The notes under the pieces were generated by a model. That model had not been told where the DNA came from, did not search any database, and saw only the letters and a list, made by a program, of their open reading frames with translations. DNA of 8,116 nt, taken from the NCBI GenBank assembly GCA_014238325.1, contig JABABH010000045.1:1-8116 (forward strand). Reading direction: 5' to 3'. This stretch comes from Coxiellaceae bacterium (GTDB lineage Bacteria; Pseudomonadota; Gammaproteobacteria; Coxiellales; Coxiellaceae). A program made the translations under genes and the position numbers. Of this stretch, positions 1 to 6,925 are shown piece after piece (the stretch's first letter is position 1; every line of letters starts with the position of its first letter).

Positions 1-72
1 AGCTTGCATCGATGTCTACACACTCAGCGACTAAATCCTATTTAAGGGTACACGCTGGCTAATGGCTCAAGG

Positions 73-717
73 TTATTTGCCGGGCATGTCGCCCCAAATA
101 TATTTATGCATTTGAAGCTGAAAGCGCACGGGCAACTGGTCTACCAATATCCATTCTGCCAATGTCTGTGGGGGCATTTCTTGGTAACTAGGGGAAAACA
201 ATAGCTCAACCCGCTCATCCAGTTGGTAGCGGCGTATGAAAGACACGGACCATTCATAATCTTCTCGATCACAAATCACGAATTTGACCTGATCATGTGG
301 TAATAAATATTTGAAATTATCAATATTATTACGGTGCACTTCTCGAGATCCTGGCGTTTTTACATCCAAAACTTTAATCACACGGGGATCTACTGATGCC
401 ACATCCAAGGCGCCACTGGTCTCTAATGAAACCTGATACCCTGCCTCACAACATTGCTTCAATAACTCAAGCGACAGAGGCTGCGCCAAAGGCTCCCCTC
501 CTGTTACGGTCACATACGAAGCACGATATTGCTTCACTTGCGCCATAATAGCCGCTAATGATAGTCGCTCACCTTGATAAAAAGCATAAGCCGTATCACA
601 ATACTGGCAGCGCAGAGGACAGCCAGTCAAGCGCACAAATACAGTAGGGTATCCTATCGTTCTGCTTTCACCTTGCAAAGAAAAAAATATCTCATTGACA
701 CGCAATGTATCGTTCAC
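73..717 (-). CDS. queE: 7-carboxy-7-deazaguanine synthase QueE (radical SAM)
   Basis: QueE converts 6-carboxy-5,6,7,8-tetrahydropterin to 7-carboxy-7-deazaguanine, the ring-contracting step towards preQ0 and queuosine in tRNA, and acts in the cytoplasm. The 214-residue protein has the radical-SAM iron-sulfur motif CxxxCxxC at C33, C37 and C40, just after the QGES substrate loop (15-18), and the SAM-binding GGEP at 73-76. Length is normal for a proteobacterial QueE. The start is a GTG at 717-715, preceded by the purine-rich AAGAGA about 7 nt upstream; the first residues (NDTLRVNEIFFSLQGE) match the family's usual beginning. It lies 118 bp beyond cpoB, with its own promoter candidate in that gap, so it may be transcribed both from the tol operon and independently. 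The pathway partners queC and queD are not visible in this window. Confidence 0.96.
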   Translation of the reverse strand: MNDTLRVNEIFFSLQGESRTIGYPTVFVRLTGCPLRCQYCDTAYAFYQGERLSLAAIMAQVKQYRASYVTVTGGEPLAQPLSLELLKQCCEAGYQVSLETSGALDVASVDPRVIKVLDVKTPGSREVHRNNIDNFKYLLPHDQVKFVICDREDYEWSVSFIRRYQLDERVELLFSPSYQEMPPQTLAEWILVDQLPVRFQLQMHKYIWGDMPGK

Positions 718-777
718 TGATGTATCTCTTATTTGACGAAGTTTAAGGGTACGAAACTATAGAGCCGCAACACGATG

Positions 778-818
778 AAGAGGCATCATAATAGAATGGT
801 GAAATTCTTGTCAAGAAT
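778..818 (-). promoter_or_regulatory. Sigma70-type promoter of queE with palindrome over the -35
   Basis: On the minus strand a perfect -35 TTGACA (814-809) is followed after 18 bp by TATGAT (790-785), one mismatch from the -10 consensus, giving a predicted transcript start near 778 and a leader of about 60 nt before the queE GTG. The -35 is the centre of a 15-bp palindrome at 804-818, ATTCTTG-A-CAAGAAT, with perfect 7-bp arms. A repressor bound there would block the promoter; this role is inference. The motif has a one-base centre and no strong following T-run, so it is a poor terminator for cpoB. Confidence 0.6.
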
Positions 819-835
819 GAGCTGTGCAGCCCAAC

Positions 836-1636
836 CTAATGCTGCAAACCTATGGATTCCAATTGCTGCAGACGAATGCTAGCCAATTGTGCTACGACAG
901 TGCCTCTATTCTCTTTTTTAACCAGCATCAGTTCGCGTTTTGCCTCGACTATTTTACCGATGTCAGCATAGACCAACCCTAGCTTCAAATGCGCAGCAGC
1001 GATCTTCTTAGATTGAGGGAATCGATGAACCACCGTGAGAAAGTGAGACAAAGCTGATTGCAATTTATGCTGAACCATACTAATTTCACCCAGCCAATAA
1101 TGGGCCTCAGCCACATACAGACCGCGGCCATAATGATTTAAATACGCACCAAAAGCATGCTGCGCTTTTTTATATTCTTTGTTTAATACAAGCCGCAACG
1201 CTGATTGATACTCGGTCGCATCATGCATCGCCATGTGATCATGATGAGCTACTGATAGATTCCCTTTTTTCAGGGCATGCTGGCTGGTAGGCCATGCCTG
1301 TACCTGAGCAAGCTGCTGATGAAAGGCCGCGTAATGTGCCATTTCCTGTTGCTTAAAACGCTGCAATGCTTGCCTTTGGCTGTCTAATAATGTTTGTAAG
1401 CGCTTCACTTTTTCTTGCAACTCATTAATTTGAGAAGAAAAATCCATATCGACTATATGTTTGACCTGATGCGCTAAACCCGAGACTGATTCAGACATAG
1501 CCTCAGCTTCCTCGTTGTCCTCAGAATTGGTTGATACAGCTTGCTCCACAGGTGCCATATGAGGCGCCGCCCATGCGGCACCCTCCATACATAAACAGAC
1601 ACCCAATAGCAGTACTATATTCCATTTTCGCAGCAT
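836..1636 (-). CDS. cpoB: Cell division coordinator CpoB (YbgF), periplasmic TPR protein
   Basis: CpoB binds TolA in the periplasm and coordinates outer-membrane constriction with peptidoglycan synthesis by PBP1B; this role comes from E. coli. The sequence shows a signal peptide (hydrophobic IVLLLGVCLCMEGAAWA, likely cut before APHMAP), a heptad-patterned coiled coil rich in Q, L, K and R at about residues 70-115 (counted from the longer start), a short linker with a histidine cluster at 136-143, and tetratricopeptide repeats from about 148 to 262 with family landmarks HYWLGE, FPQSKK and LKLGLVY. I prefer the ATG at 1636, one base after the pal stop, because a GAG Shine-Dalgarno-like run sits 4 nt upstream. 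An in-frame ATG at 1651 would overlap pal by 14 bp and add five residues, but has no visible ribosome site. Tight spacing to pal indicates translation coupling. Confidence 0.93.
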   Translation of the reverse strand: MLRKWNIVLLLGVCLCMEGAAWAAPHMAPVEQAVSTNSEDNEEAEAMSESVSGLAHQVKHIVDMDFSSQINELQEKVKRLQTLLDSQRQALQRFKQQEMAHYAAFHQQLAQVQAWPTSQHALKKGNLSVAHHDHMAMHDATEYQSALRLVLNKEYKKAQHAFGAYLNHYGRGLYVAEAHYWLGEISMVQHKLQSALSHFLTVVHRFPQSKKIAAAHLKLGLVYADIGKIVEAKRELMLVKKENRGTVVAQLASIRLQQLESIGLQH

Positions 1637-1637
1637 A

Positions 1638-2195
1638 TTACTCTGTCTCATAATTTAAGTTAACTCGGCGATTCAGGCGCCAAACACGGGGATTATCTCC
1701 AGCAGGTGAAGGATCTTCCTTTCCATAACTAACTTGCTTGATTTGCTGGTTATGCACCCCATGTAACTTTAAGTATTGTGTAACCTGTTTCACACGACGC
1801 CAACCTAAGGCAATATTATATTCTCGGCTACCACGACCATCTGCGCGGCCCTCGATTCTCACTTTCATATTCGGATGTTGTACTAAATACGCTGCCTGTA
1901 CTTTCAAAGAAGATCTATATTGATTCTGAATATTCGACGAAGCAAAGCGAAAATAATAAACTTGATCAACGCCACCTTGTATTTTATTGATCATGCGCCA
2001 TTGATCATCATAGCCCAGATGGGCACGCTGATAACCCATACCAGAATGGAAAGCCTGGGTCCCTATACCACTACCATCATCACCCATTTGCGCTACCTGC
2101 TCAGGCTGGTAGCCTGTTTTACAACCCGTCATACTGAACCCTAAGCTCCCTGACAAAACGACCACTTTGACCCAAAAAGAATATGTTTTATACAT
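1638..2195 (-). CDS. pal: Peptidoglycan-associated lipoprotein Pal
   Basis: Pal is an outer-membrane lipoprotein that binds peptidoglycan through an OmpA-like domain and is released and relocated by TolB. The 185-residue protein has a signal peptide ending in a lipobox (SMTGC) with the lipidated Cys at 25, a glycine-rich flexible linker to about residue 65, and an OmpA C-like domain at about 76-182. Landmarks are VYYF (79-82), IEGRADGRGSREYNIALGWRR (114-134), VSYGKEDP and NRRV. By alignment with known OmpA-family domains, D119 and R134 are the residues that hold meso-diaminopimelate, and both are kept. Several neighbouring consensus positions differ (see findings). The ATG at 2195 follows tolB by 18 bp, with TGGAGTAGG upstream as a loose Shine-Dalgarno. 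Confidence 0.96.
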   Translation of the reverse strand: MYKTYSFWVKVVVLSGSLGFSMTGCKTGYQPEQVAQMGDDGSGIGTQAFHSGMGYQRAHLGYDDQWRMINKIQGGVDQVYYFRFASSNIQNQYRSSLKVQAAYLVQHPNMKVRIEGRADGRGSREYNIALGWRRVKQVTQYLKLHGVHNQQIKQVSYGKEDPSPAGDNPRVWRLNRRVNLNYETE

Positions 2196-2213
2196 CGTTA
2201 TTTACCTACTCCA

Positions 2214-3584
2214 TCAATTAAGTTTTATAAAAGGGGACCATGCGGGTTCACGTACTGCACCTTCAGGCGCAGGTAAACGTATACTGACTCTCCCATCTAA
2301 AGAGACCTGAGACAGGATAGGGCGATGCGCATATTCCGTTGCATAAATGACCATTTGTCCGTTCGGAGCGACGCTGGGTGATTCATCCGCATCATTTTGA
2401 GCCAGCAAATGAACAGCACCGGTTTTTAAGTCTTGAGCCGCAATCCCAAACTCACCATTTTCTCTATGCATCATGACCACGAACCTCCCATCCGCCGAGA
2501 AAGACGGGTGTGCATTATAATTTCCCTGATAGGTCACCCGAGTCGTTATGCTACCTGGTTTTAATCGACATTTATAGATCTGAGGAGATCCATCTCTATC
2601 TGACGTAAAAAACAAAAATCGACCATTTGGAGACCAAACCGGTTCAGTATCAATAGAACTGTGATTCATCGTGATGGGTCGTAGTTTTTTGGTGCTTAAA
2701 TTAAGCAAATAAATTTTGGGATTATCCGGCTTGGTTAATACCATAGCTAAACTCTTCCCATCAGGTGAAAAAGACGGTGCGCCATTAATACCAGGCACGG
2801 CACTCACACGCTCGCGCTCACCCGTTGCCAACGTCTGAACATAAATAGCTGCTTGCTTACCTTCAAAAGAAACATAAGCGATCTTTTTAGCATCAGGGGA
2901 CCAGGCTAAGGACATAATCGGTTCATGTGAAATAAACAGCGTTTGTGGATTAAAGCCATCCGCATCGGCTACCTGCAAGCTATATTTTTTATGATCATGG
3001 AAAGCAGCTTGGATCAGGATATAAGCAATTTTTGTAGAAAATATACCTCGAATACCCGTCAGCTGTTGATAAATTAAATCGCTAATATGGTGCGCCAGTA
3101 TACGTTGCCCATGCAACGATGTGGTAAATACGCGCTTAAACCATATAGGTTTGTGTTGTGCCGACTGATCAGGGAAAACATTCGCAAGCATCACGGTAAC
3201 GCGATACTGACCTGAATGAAGCACAGTGGTGACAATATGAATCACAACATTAATTTTTTGATACCGCCAATGCGTATAATCTATGGCAACTGGCTTCGAG
3301 ACAAGGAATTGCTCTTGGCAAGCATCCACACGAATTTGTCCACTGTTTTGAAGGTCATTTTTTATGACCAACGCTAAGGTTTGTTCATCCGCTGATAAGA
3401 CAGCACGCGATACATCTGCATACGATATCAATGCCACAGGAATGCGATGGGCAACCCCTTGAGTGAGCTCTAAATTTAAAGCAGCCTGACCCGATTCGAT
3501 CGAAGCGAATCCTATCACTATTCCCAATAGCAAATATCGTAACCTTGGTCTTCGACGCCGAAGCATCCTTTTTAATATCGTCAT
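2214..3584 (-). CDS. tolB: Tol-Pal system periplasmic beta-propeller protein TolB
   Basis: TolB is the periplasmic partner that binds Pal through its propeller and TolA through its N-terminus, cycling Pal between peptidoglycan and the outer membrane. The 456-residue protein has an unusually arginine-rich n-region (R9-R12, R14, R16), a hydrophobic core, and a probable cut after SGQA (34), leaving ALNLELTQGV, which resembles the TolA-binding N-terminus of the family. The N-terminal TolB domain runs to about 190. Six propeller strands carry the PD40-type signature, beginning near 227 (AWSPD), 271 (SFSPDG), 316 (VWSPNG), 361 (SFSADG), 404 (SVAPNG) and 448 (AWSPF). The ATG at 3584 is the first start after an in-frame TGA two codons upstream but lacks a clear Shine-Dalgarno. 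The alternative ATG at 3566 has AAGG directly against it, which is too close. The n-region contains many arginines but no clean twin-arginine export motif. Confidence 0.96.
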   Translation of the reverse strand: MTILKRMLRRRRPRLRYLLLGIVIGFASIESGQAALNLELTQGVAHRIPVALISYADVSRAVLSADEQTLALVIKNDLQNSGQIRVDACQEQFLVSKPVAIDYTHWRYQKINVVIHIVTTVLHSGQYRVTVMLANVFPDQSAQHKPIWFKRVFTTSLHGQRILAHHISDLIYQQLTGIRGIFSTKIAYILIQAAFHDHKKYSLQVADADGFNPQTLFISHEPIMSLAWSPDAKKIAYVSFEGKQAAIYVQTLATGERERVSAVPGINGAPSFSPDGKSLAMVLTKPDNPKIYLLNLSTKKLRPITMNHSSIDTEPVWSPNGRFLFFTSDRDGSPQIYKCRLKPGSITTRVTYQGNYNAHPSFSADGRFVVMMHRENGEFGIAAQDLKTGAVHLLAQNDADESPSVAPNGQMVIYATEYAHRPILSQVSLDGRVSIRLPAPEGAVREPAWSPFIKLN

Positions 3585-3627
3585 GATTCAATCATCAACC
3601 TATATGGCATAAACCTATCCACTTCCC

Positions 3628-4614
3628 CTAATTTTCTACCGATAAGGGTCGCACTATTAAACGCAACTCACGAAACTGTTTAAATAATAAAGGGTCTACG
3701 GGTACGGGTAAAGGAGAAGCTTTAGCAATGGCCACACGCGCTGAACGATCGAGTTGCTGATCACCGCTGCTTTTGAGCAATTGGATATTCACGACTACAC
3801 CACCTGAGGCTAAACGAATCAGAAAAATACAATAACTAGACGGATTAGCCATCGGAGGAATAATCCATTGTTCATGGATGGCTGTCAAAATTTTTATACG
3901 ATATTGATTGACAAGCTTAGATAAAGCCGACAACTGCAGCCGACGGAGCTCATGCTGCTCTTGGGCTGCCTCTTCTTCCATCAAGCGTTGCTGCAGATGC
4001 TTTTGCTGTGAAGATAAAGGTAGCACGCGATGACGACGCTCAACCTGCCTGATCCGCAGATGCCCTCTGCTATCTTTTTGAGGCTCTCTCGTTATGCGAT
4101 GAAATGCCTTTCGATCCACAGCCATCTGATGCGGCTGAACACTCAAATGCGGTCGGTGAGATGACATGGGGCGAGTATGCTGCGCCATAGAATGGATGGG
4201 AGCCAGCACAGCTTGTAGTGTCATAGGTTGTTTGAGCGGATTCGATCTCGATTGAAGCTGCGCCTTCGGTAATCTCAATATAGGAGGATGCAAAGCATAG
4301 CCCGATGGCATCACGACATTCGCTGAGCGTGATGCAACGGGCGGTGGAGAAAAAGCATGTGAGCCTGAAGAAGAGGGGTGCACCGCTCTCGATTTTCCCT
4401 GTTGACTCTCTCGCATAACAGCGCCATGTGTCCCACTTACAGGATGCAATCGCTGATTCGGCGCTGGTACAGGAGGCTCTTCCAGAACTTGAATAACTAC
4501 ATTCTCGGTATGCGTGCCCACCTCCGCAGGATGTCTAGGCCATGAAAATAATAAGAGAAATAAGAGCCCTAGATGACCCGAAAACGACAGCAGTAATGGT
4601 AAACGAATAGACAT
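3628..4614 (-). CDS. tolA: TolA, inner-membrane Tol-Pal energy transducer
   Basis: TolA spans the inner membrane, takes proton-motive energy from TolQ-TolR and reaches across the periplasm to TolB and Pal. Numbered from an upstream in-frame GTG at 4671, the transmembrane helix is about 23-43 and carries most of the SHLS motif needed for TolQR contact (S29, H33, L40; the last Ser at 43 instead of 44). The linker at about 50-215 is rich in Pro, Ser, His, Arg and Gln rather than the usual Ala-Lys-Glu helix. A short charged helix follows (220-250), then the TolA C-terminal domain at 252-343 (YRIKILTAIHEQW, SSYCIFLIRL, LPVPVDP). I chose the ATG at 4614, residue 20 of that numbering, because the membrane helix then starts five residues in, as in relatives; the GTG remains possible and is close to the predicted transcript start. 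tolB follows after 43 bp. tolQ and tolR are not upstream. Confidence 0.9.
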   Translation of the reverse strand: MSIRLPLLLSFSGHLGLLFLLLFSWPRHPAEVGTHTENVVIQVLEEPPVPAPNQRLHPVSGTHGAVMRESQQGKSRAVHPSSSGSHAFSPPPVASRSANVVMPSGYALHPPILRLPKAQLQSRSNPLKQPMTLQAVLAPIHSMAQHTRPMSSHRPHLSVQPHQMAVDRKAFHRITREPQKDSRGHLRIRQVERRHRVLPLSSQQKHLQQRLMEEEAAQEQHELRRLQLSALSKLVNQYRIKILTAIHEQWIIPPMANPSSYCIFLIRLASGGVVVNIQLLKSSGDQQLDRSARVAIAKASPLPVPVDPLLFKQFRELRLIVRPLSVEN

Positions 4615-4677
4615 GTGGTATCGCCCAGAGCATAGAGCGTAATCTGGATTGCGATGAATACTACCCAGCACTGCGCC

Positions 4678-4698
4678 TATAATGACAGCATTATATCA
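4678..4698 (-). promoter_or_regulatory. Extended -10 promoter of the tolA operon within a dyad
   Basis: On the minus strand 4698-4690 read TGATATAAT, a perfect extended -10 (TGnTATAAT); no good -35 is visible 16-18 bp further upstream, which is tolerable for extended -10 promoters. Transcription would start near 4683. The -10 forms one arm of a perfect inverted repeat, TATAATG-ACAG-CATTATA (4678-4695), so both strands carry TATAAT and the start site lies inside the dyad. This could be an operator or a small hairpin at the mRNA 5' end; either role is inference. It implies that tolA-tolB-pal-cpoB can be expressed independently of the upstream membrane-protein gene. Confidence 0.6.
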
Positions 4699-4752
4699 AG
4701 GAACATACCCTTCGGCACCCAGTAGGCGTTGTTGCATAACTCGCTCACCGAT

Positions 4753-6681
4753 CTATGATCCTCCCCCTGATTGTGGGTGGAAATATTGAGTCAGCACTTG
4801 CAGCACTTGGGTGAACATCTTTGGCTTTATCGCTATACGACGAACCACATGCCCCTGTAAATTATTCAGCGTATAATCACCATCAGGATAAACACGCATG
4901 ACACCCGTTGGCATGATGATAGCATAATCGGCATAACTGCCTGCAATCAAAAAAGGGCGCCCTCCGGCCGAAAATAAGGATTTCCCAACCGTATAATTTT
5001 CTACCCTATCGTGACAACCGAAAATACCTTGCATCAAGGTTGGCACGATATCATAGTGAGAAGTAAAATATCCATATTGATGAGGCGCCCTCCCAGGCCA
5101 ATAGATCAATAAAGGCACATGCAATTGATAAGGCGTATAAGCGCTCGCATGATCCCAATAACCCATACGTGCATCATTCAGTTGTTCTCCATGATCCGAG
5201 GTAATGATCACCACCGTCTTATCCAGCACCCCTGCTGTTTTCAACGTTGCTAGAACCTGCTTGATTTCATGGTCCACAAAATAAATCGTGTTGCGATAAC
5301 GGTTCATATAGGGTAGGGGATCAACGGCCGCCGTCAAAGCCATCCGATTACAATCCGAAACCGCAGGCTGAAAAGGTTGCTGCTCAGGCGTTTTAGATTC
5401 ACAATAATTATGCACCGCGTCATAAAAAAGAAAACTGAAAAAAGGGCGAGTTTTATTTCGGTGCTTCAAAAAATTCTGAAAGTAGGTTGTAATGGCATGG
5501 TCTCTTTGCAAAGAACTCGTACCTTGAATCCGTATCAATTTCGGAATATCCGAAAAAATGGTATGGTTAAATTCTGGAAAAGTCAGTGGCGCACTCGCAA
5601 AAATACCCAATTGATAATGATGTTGTAATAACTGCTGTATCAGCACCGGCCCTCTTCTTTGCTTTAAAAAGGCCTCCCAATAATTAGCGGGAAGTCCGTA
5701 AAACAAACTGGTTAAGCCTGTTTTCGTGCAATTTCCTCCACTCCAATGTGATTGGAATTGCATCGCTCGCTTTGAAAATTGATAAATATTCGGGCTAATC
5801 GTGGGGCTAAACCCATCATAACGCCAAGTGTCAATTCCAATGATGAGGATATTCTTAAGCTGCTGAGGTGTTTCGCAATGCAAGGGATGTAGGGGATAAC
5901 GTAGTGGATCATTCGGTTGATCCACCTGGATCACCTGCATGGTATTGTCTATCAAGATATGTCGCATAGACGTATGCTGAGGCATGACTTCATGGTAAAT
6001 ATTGAAATAATAGGGTGCCAAATGAGCCATTTTGATAATAATTTGCTTATTACCTGCGCGCAATTTCAGCCAGGATCCTGCCTCTGCTGCATGTAATAAA
6101 CCATAAGAAAACAAACCCAATAAAAGACATAACAATCCAGCACTATGAGCATATCGCATCACCTTGATATAACGAAGTCGACGCCACAAAAAAACAGCCA
6201 GTCCATATTCGATCACCAAAAAAGCAGTGACCATCAAAAGTAGCATCCATCTTTCTGACCAGGATAATAGAATCACTTCTTTTACTGCACCGGCCTTAAA
6301 AATGCTCCAAGCCACACCAGCATAATGCATATGATATAATTCAAAAGCAATGCAGTCAGCGATCAAGATAAATAATGACAACGCAGCCAAAAAGATAGCG
6401 CTCGCAAAAACCAAGCCGCGCCGAGGACACAAAACGATCAACCCCAGCAATACCAACCCTGGTAGGGCATATAGCAATATGACTTGCGCCATAAAGGCGC
6501 TCCCTAAAAAGAAGCATCCCAAAGCTATGCCGCCTACAGTCGTATGCGGTATCGTATGGAAATCAGGTAAAAACGATAGGTAGCGTAAGCTGATCAATAA
6601 AGCCAATAGGATATTGGTTAATAAAAAATACAATAGCCATTGATACAAGGCATATCGTGGTTTATAAGCGCCATGCAACAT
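4753..6681 (-). CDS. YejM/PbgA-like inner-membrane protein with sulfatase-fold periplasmic domain
   Basis: This belongs to the DUF3413/YejM (PbgA) family: an N-terminal membrane domain joined to a periplasmic alkaline-phosphatase-superfamily domain. In E. coli, YejM senses lipopolysaccharide and controls LpxC turnover through LapB-FtsH. Numbered from an in-frame TTG at 6699 (648 residues), membrane segments lie near 19-40, 57-76, 77-92, 97-118, 150-172 and 185-204. The sulfatase-like domain spans about 282-640. Family motifs are NILIIGID (283-290), SGGNCTKTG (320-328), SLFYGLPANYW, SFLFYD and ITSDHGE (499-505). Candidate metal or catalytic residues are D290, T325, D502 and H503. The DHGE pair is intact, so phosphatase or transferase activity is possible. 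There is no CxPxR sulfatase motif. I prefer the ATG at 6681 (residue 7), with AAGGA 5 nt upstream; the TTG has an equally good site. It is a tandem paralogue of the gene upstream. Confidence 0.88.
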   Translation of the reverse strand: MLHGAYKPRYALYQWLLYFLLTNILLALLISLRYLSFLPDFHTIPHTTVGGIALGCFFLGSAFMAQVILLYALPGLVLLGLIVLCPRRGLVFASAIFLAALSLFILIADCIAFELYHMHYAGVAWSIFKAGAVKEVILLSWSERWMLLLMVTAFLVIEYGLAVFLWRRLRYIKVMRYAHSAGLLCLLLGLFSYGLLHAAEAGSWLKLRAGNKQIIIKMAHLAPYYFNIYHEVMPQHTSMRHILIDNTMQVIQVDQPNDPLRYPLHPLHCETPQQLKNILIIGIDTWRYDGFSPTISPNIYQFSKRAMQFQSHWSGGNCTKTGLTSLFYGLPANYWEAFLKQRRGPVLIQQLLQHHYQLGIFASAPLTFPEFNHTIFSDIPKLIRIQGTSSLQRDHAITTYFQNFLKHRNKTRPFFSFLFYDAVHNYCESKTPEQQPFQPAVSDCNRMALTAAVDPLPYMNRYRNTIYFVDHEIKQVLATLKTAGVLDKTVVIITSDHGEQLNDARMGYWDHASAYTPYQLHVPLLIYWPGRAPHQYGYFTSHYDIVPTLMQGIFGCHDRVENYTVGKSLFSAGGRPFLIAGSYADYAIIMPTGVMRVYPDGDYTLNNLQGHVVRRIAIKPKMFTQVLQVLTQYFHPQSGGGS

Positions 6682-6683
6682 CA

Positions 6684-6711
6684 TCTTCCTTACTCTCAAG
6701 TGTCTTCCTTA
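6684..6711 (-). promoter_or_regulatory. Tandem duplicated Shine-Dalgarno sites before the YejM-like gene
   Basis: The 9-mer TAAGGAAGA occurs twice on the minus strand, at 6711-6703 and 6692-6684, offset by 19 bp. The first places AAGGA 6 nt before an in-frame TTG (6699-6697). The second places AAGGA 5 nt before an in-frame ATG (6681-6679), or 2 nt before the ATG at 6684. Both sites are well spaced, so the start cannot be settled by ribosome-site quality alone. The two products would differ by six residues at the cytoplasmic N-terminus. Confidence 0.55.
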
Positions 6712-6715
6712 TACG

Positions 6716-6756
6716 TACGCAAATTATAACGATTTCAGCTGTATGCGGTATAGCTG
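6716..6756 (-). promoter_or_regulatory. Promoter of the YejM-like gene with a dyad across the -35 region
   Basis: A perfect -10 TATAAT lies on the minus strand at 6728-6723, about 24 bp before the TTG start and 42 bp before the preferred ATG. No convincing -35 is seen at 16-18 bp. Where the -35 should be there is an imperfect dyad at 6736-6756, with 5-bp outer arms CAGCT/AGCTG and inner symmetric TA steps. A regulator bound there could activate or block this promoter; that role is inference. Confidence 0.45.
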
Positions 6757-6798
6757 CACTCAGATGAGATCTGTCCAAAAATGAAACACATCAGCTTA

Positions 6799-6833
6799 TA
6801 TACCGCTCGCGACTGGTGATGGCGAGCGGTATA
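6799..6833. repeat. Perfect 12-bp inverted repeat, 11-nt loop
   Basis: TATACCGCTCGC at 6799-6810 is the exact reverse complement of 6822-6833, with the loop GACTGGTGATG between. It is the strongest hairpin in the window. Minus-strand RNA continues with TAAGCTGATG, so it lacks an immediate U-tract on the gene strand; the plus side continues CCTTTGTTTT. It is therefore a better RNA-stability hairpin or repeat arm than a classical terminator for the upstream gene. Confidence 0.8.
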
Positions 6834-6845
6834 CCTTTGTTTTGA

Positions 6846-6877
6846 TGGCTGGCGAAAAATAAATATTCGCTCAGCCA
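6846..6877. repeat. Inverted repeat, 11-bp stem with one bulge
   Basis: TGGCTGGCGAA at 6846-6856 pairs with 6866-6877 (TTCGC, bulged T, CAGCCA), leaving the A/T loop AAATAAATA. It belongs to the chain of hairpins between the two YejM-like genes. No T-run follows on the minus strand. Confidence 0.7.
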
Positions 6878-6885
6878 CTTCAAAG

Positions 6886-6922
6886 AAAAATCGCGGTTGT
6901 CCCCTTGAGTCCCCATCGCGAT
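6886..6922 (-). terminator. Possible intrinsic terminator of the upstream YejM-like gene
   Basis: On the minus strand ATCGCG (6922-6917) can pair with CGCGAT (6895-6890), followed directly by TTTTCTTT. The loop of 21 nt is long and includes the direct repeat GGGGAC twice. A GC-rich 6-bp stem with a trailing T-tract about 100 bp after the stop of the upstream gene suits a terminator, but the long loop makes it weak, and the competing hairpins on either side could interfere. Confidence 0.35.
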
Positions 6923-6925
6923 GAG

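Noticed and set aside
1..72. Possible start of queC or a tRNA downstream of queE
   Set aside because: No cloverleaf, no queC-like N-terminus (SGGxDS) and no clear terminator is visible; the stretch is too short to judge.
42..752. 11-bp direct repeat TTTAAGGGTAC flanking queE (41-51 and 742-752)
   Set aside because: Several 11-bp matches are expected by chance in 8 kb, the match does not extend, and no mobile gene or second boundary feature accompanies it.
1738..2144. Plus-strand open frames over pal
   Set aside because: They are antisense shadows of a well-supported pal gene, without ribosome sites or recognisable products.
3385..3591. Alternative minus-strand frame over the start of tolB
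   Set aside because: It is a shifted-frame shadow; the tolB frame has a signal peptide and family motifs, and this one has neither.
4678..4683. Plus-strand promoter using TATAAT at 4678-4683
   Set aside because: There is no -35 or TG extension, and no plus-strand gene downstream; it is explained as the mirror arm of the dyad at the tolA promoter.
5725..5745. Formylglycine sulfatase signature around the SGGNCT loop
   Set aside because: The Cys is followed by TKTG (and TGPG in the paralogue), not xPxR, so sulfatase maturation is not supported; the family is better compared with LtaS/EptA/YejM.
6799..6833. CRISPR-like repeat in the palindromic spacer
   Set aside because: The unit occurs once, with no regularly spaced copies and no cas genes nearby.
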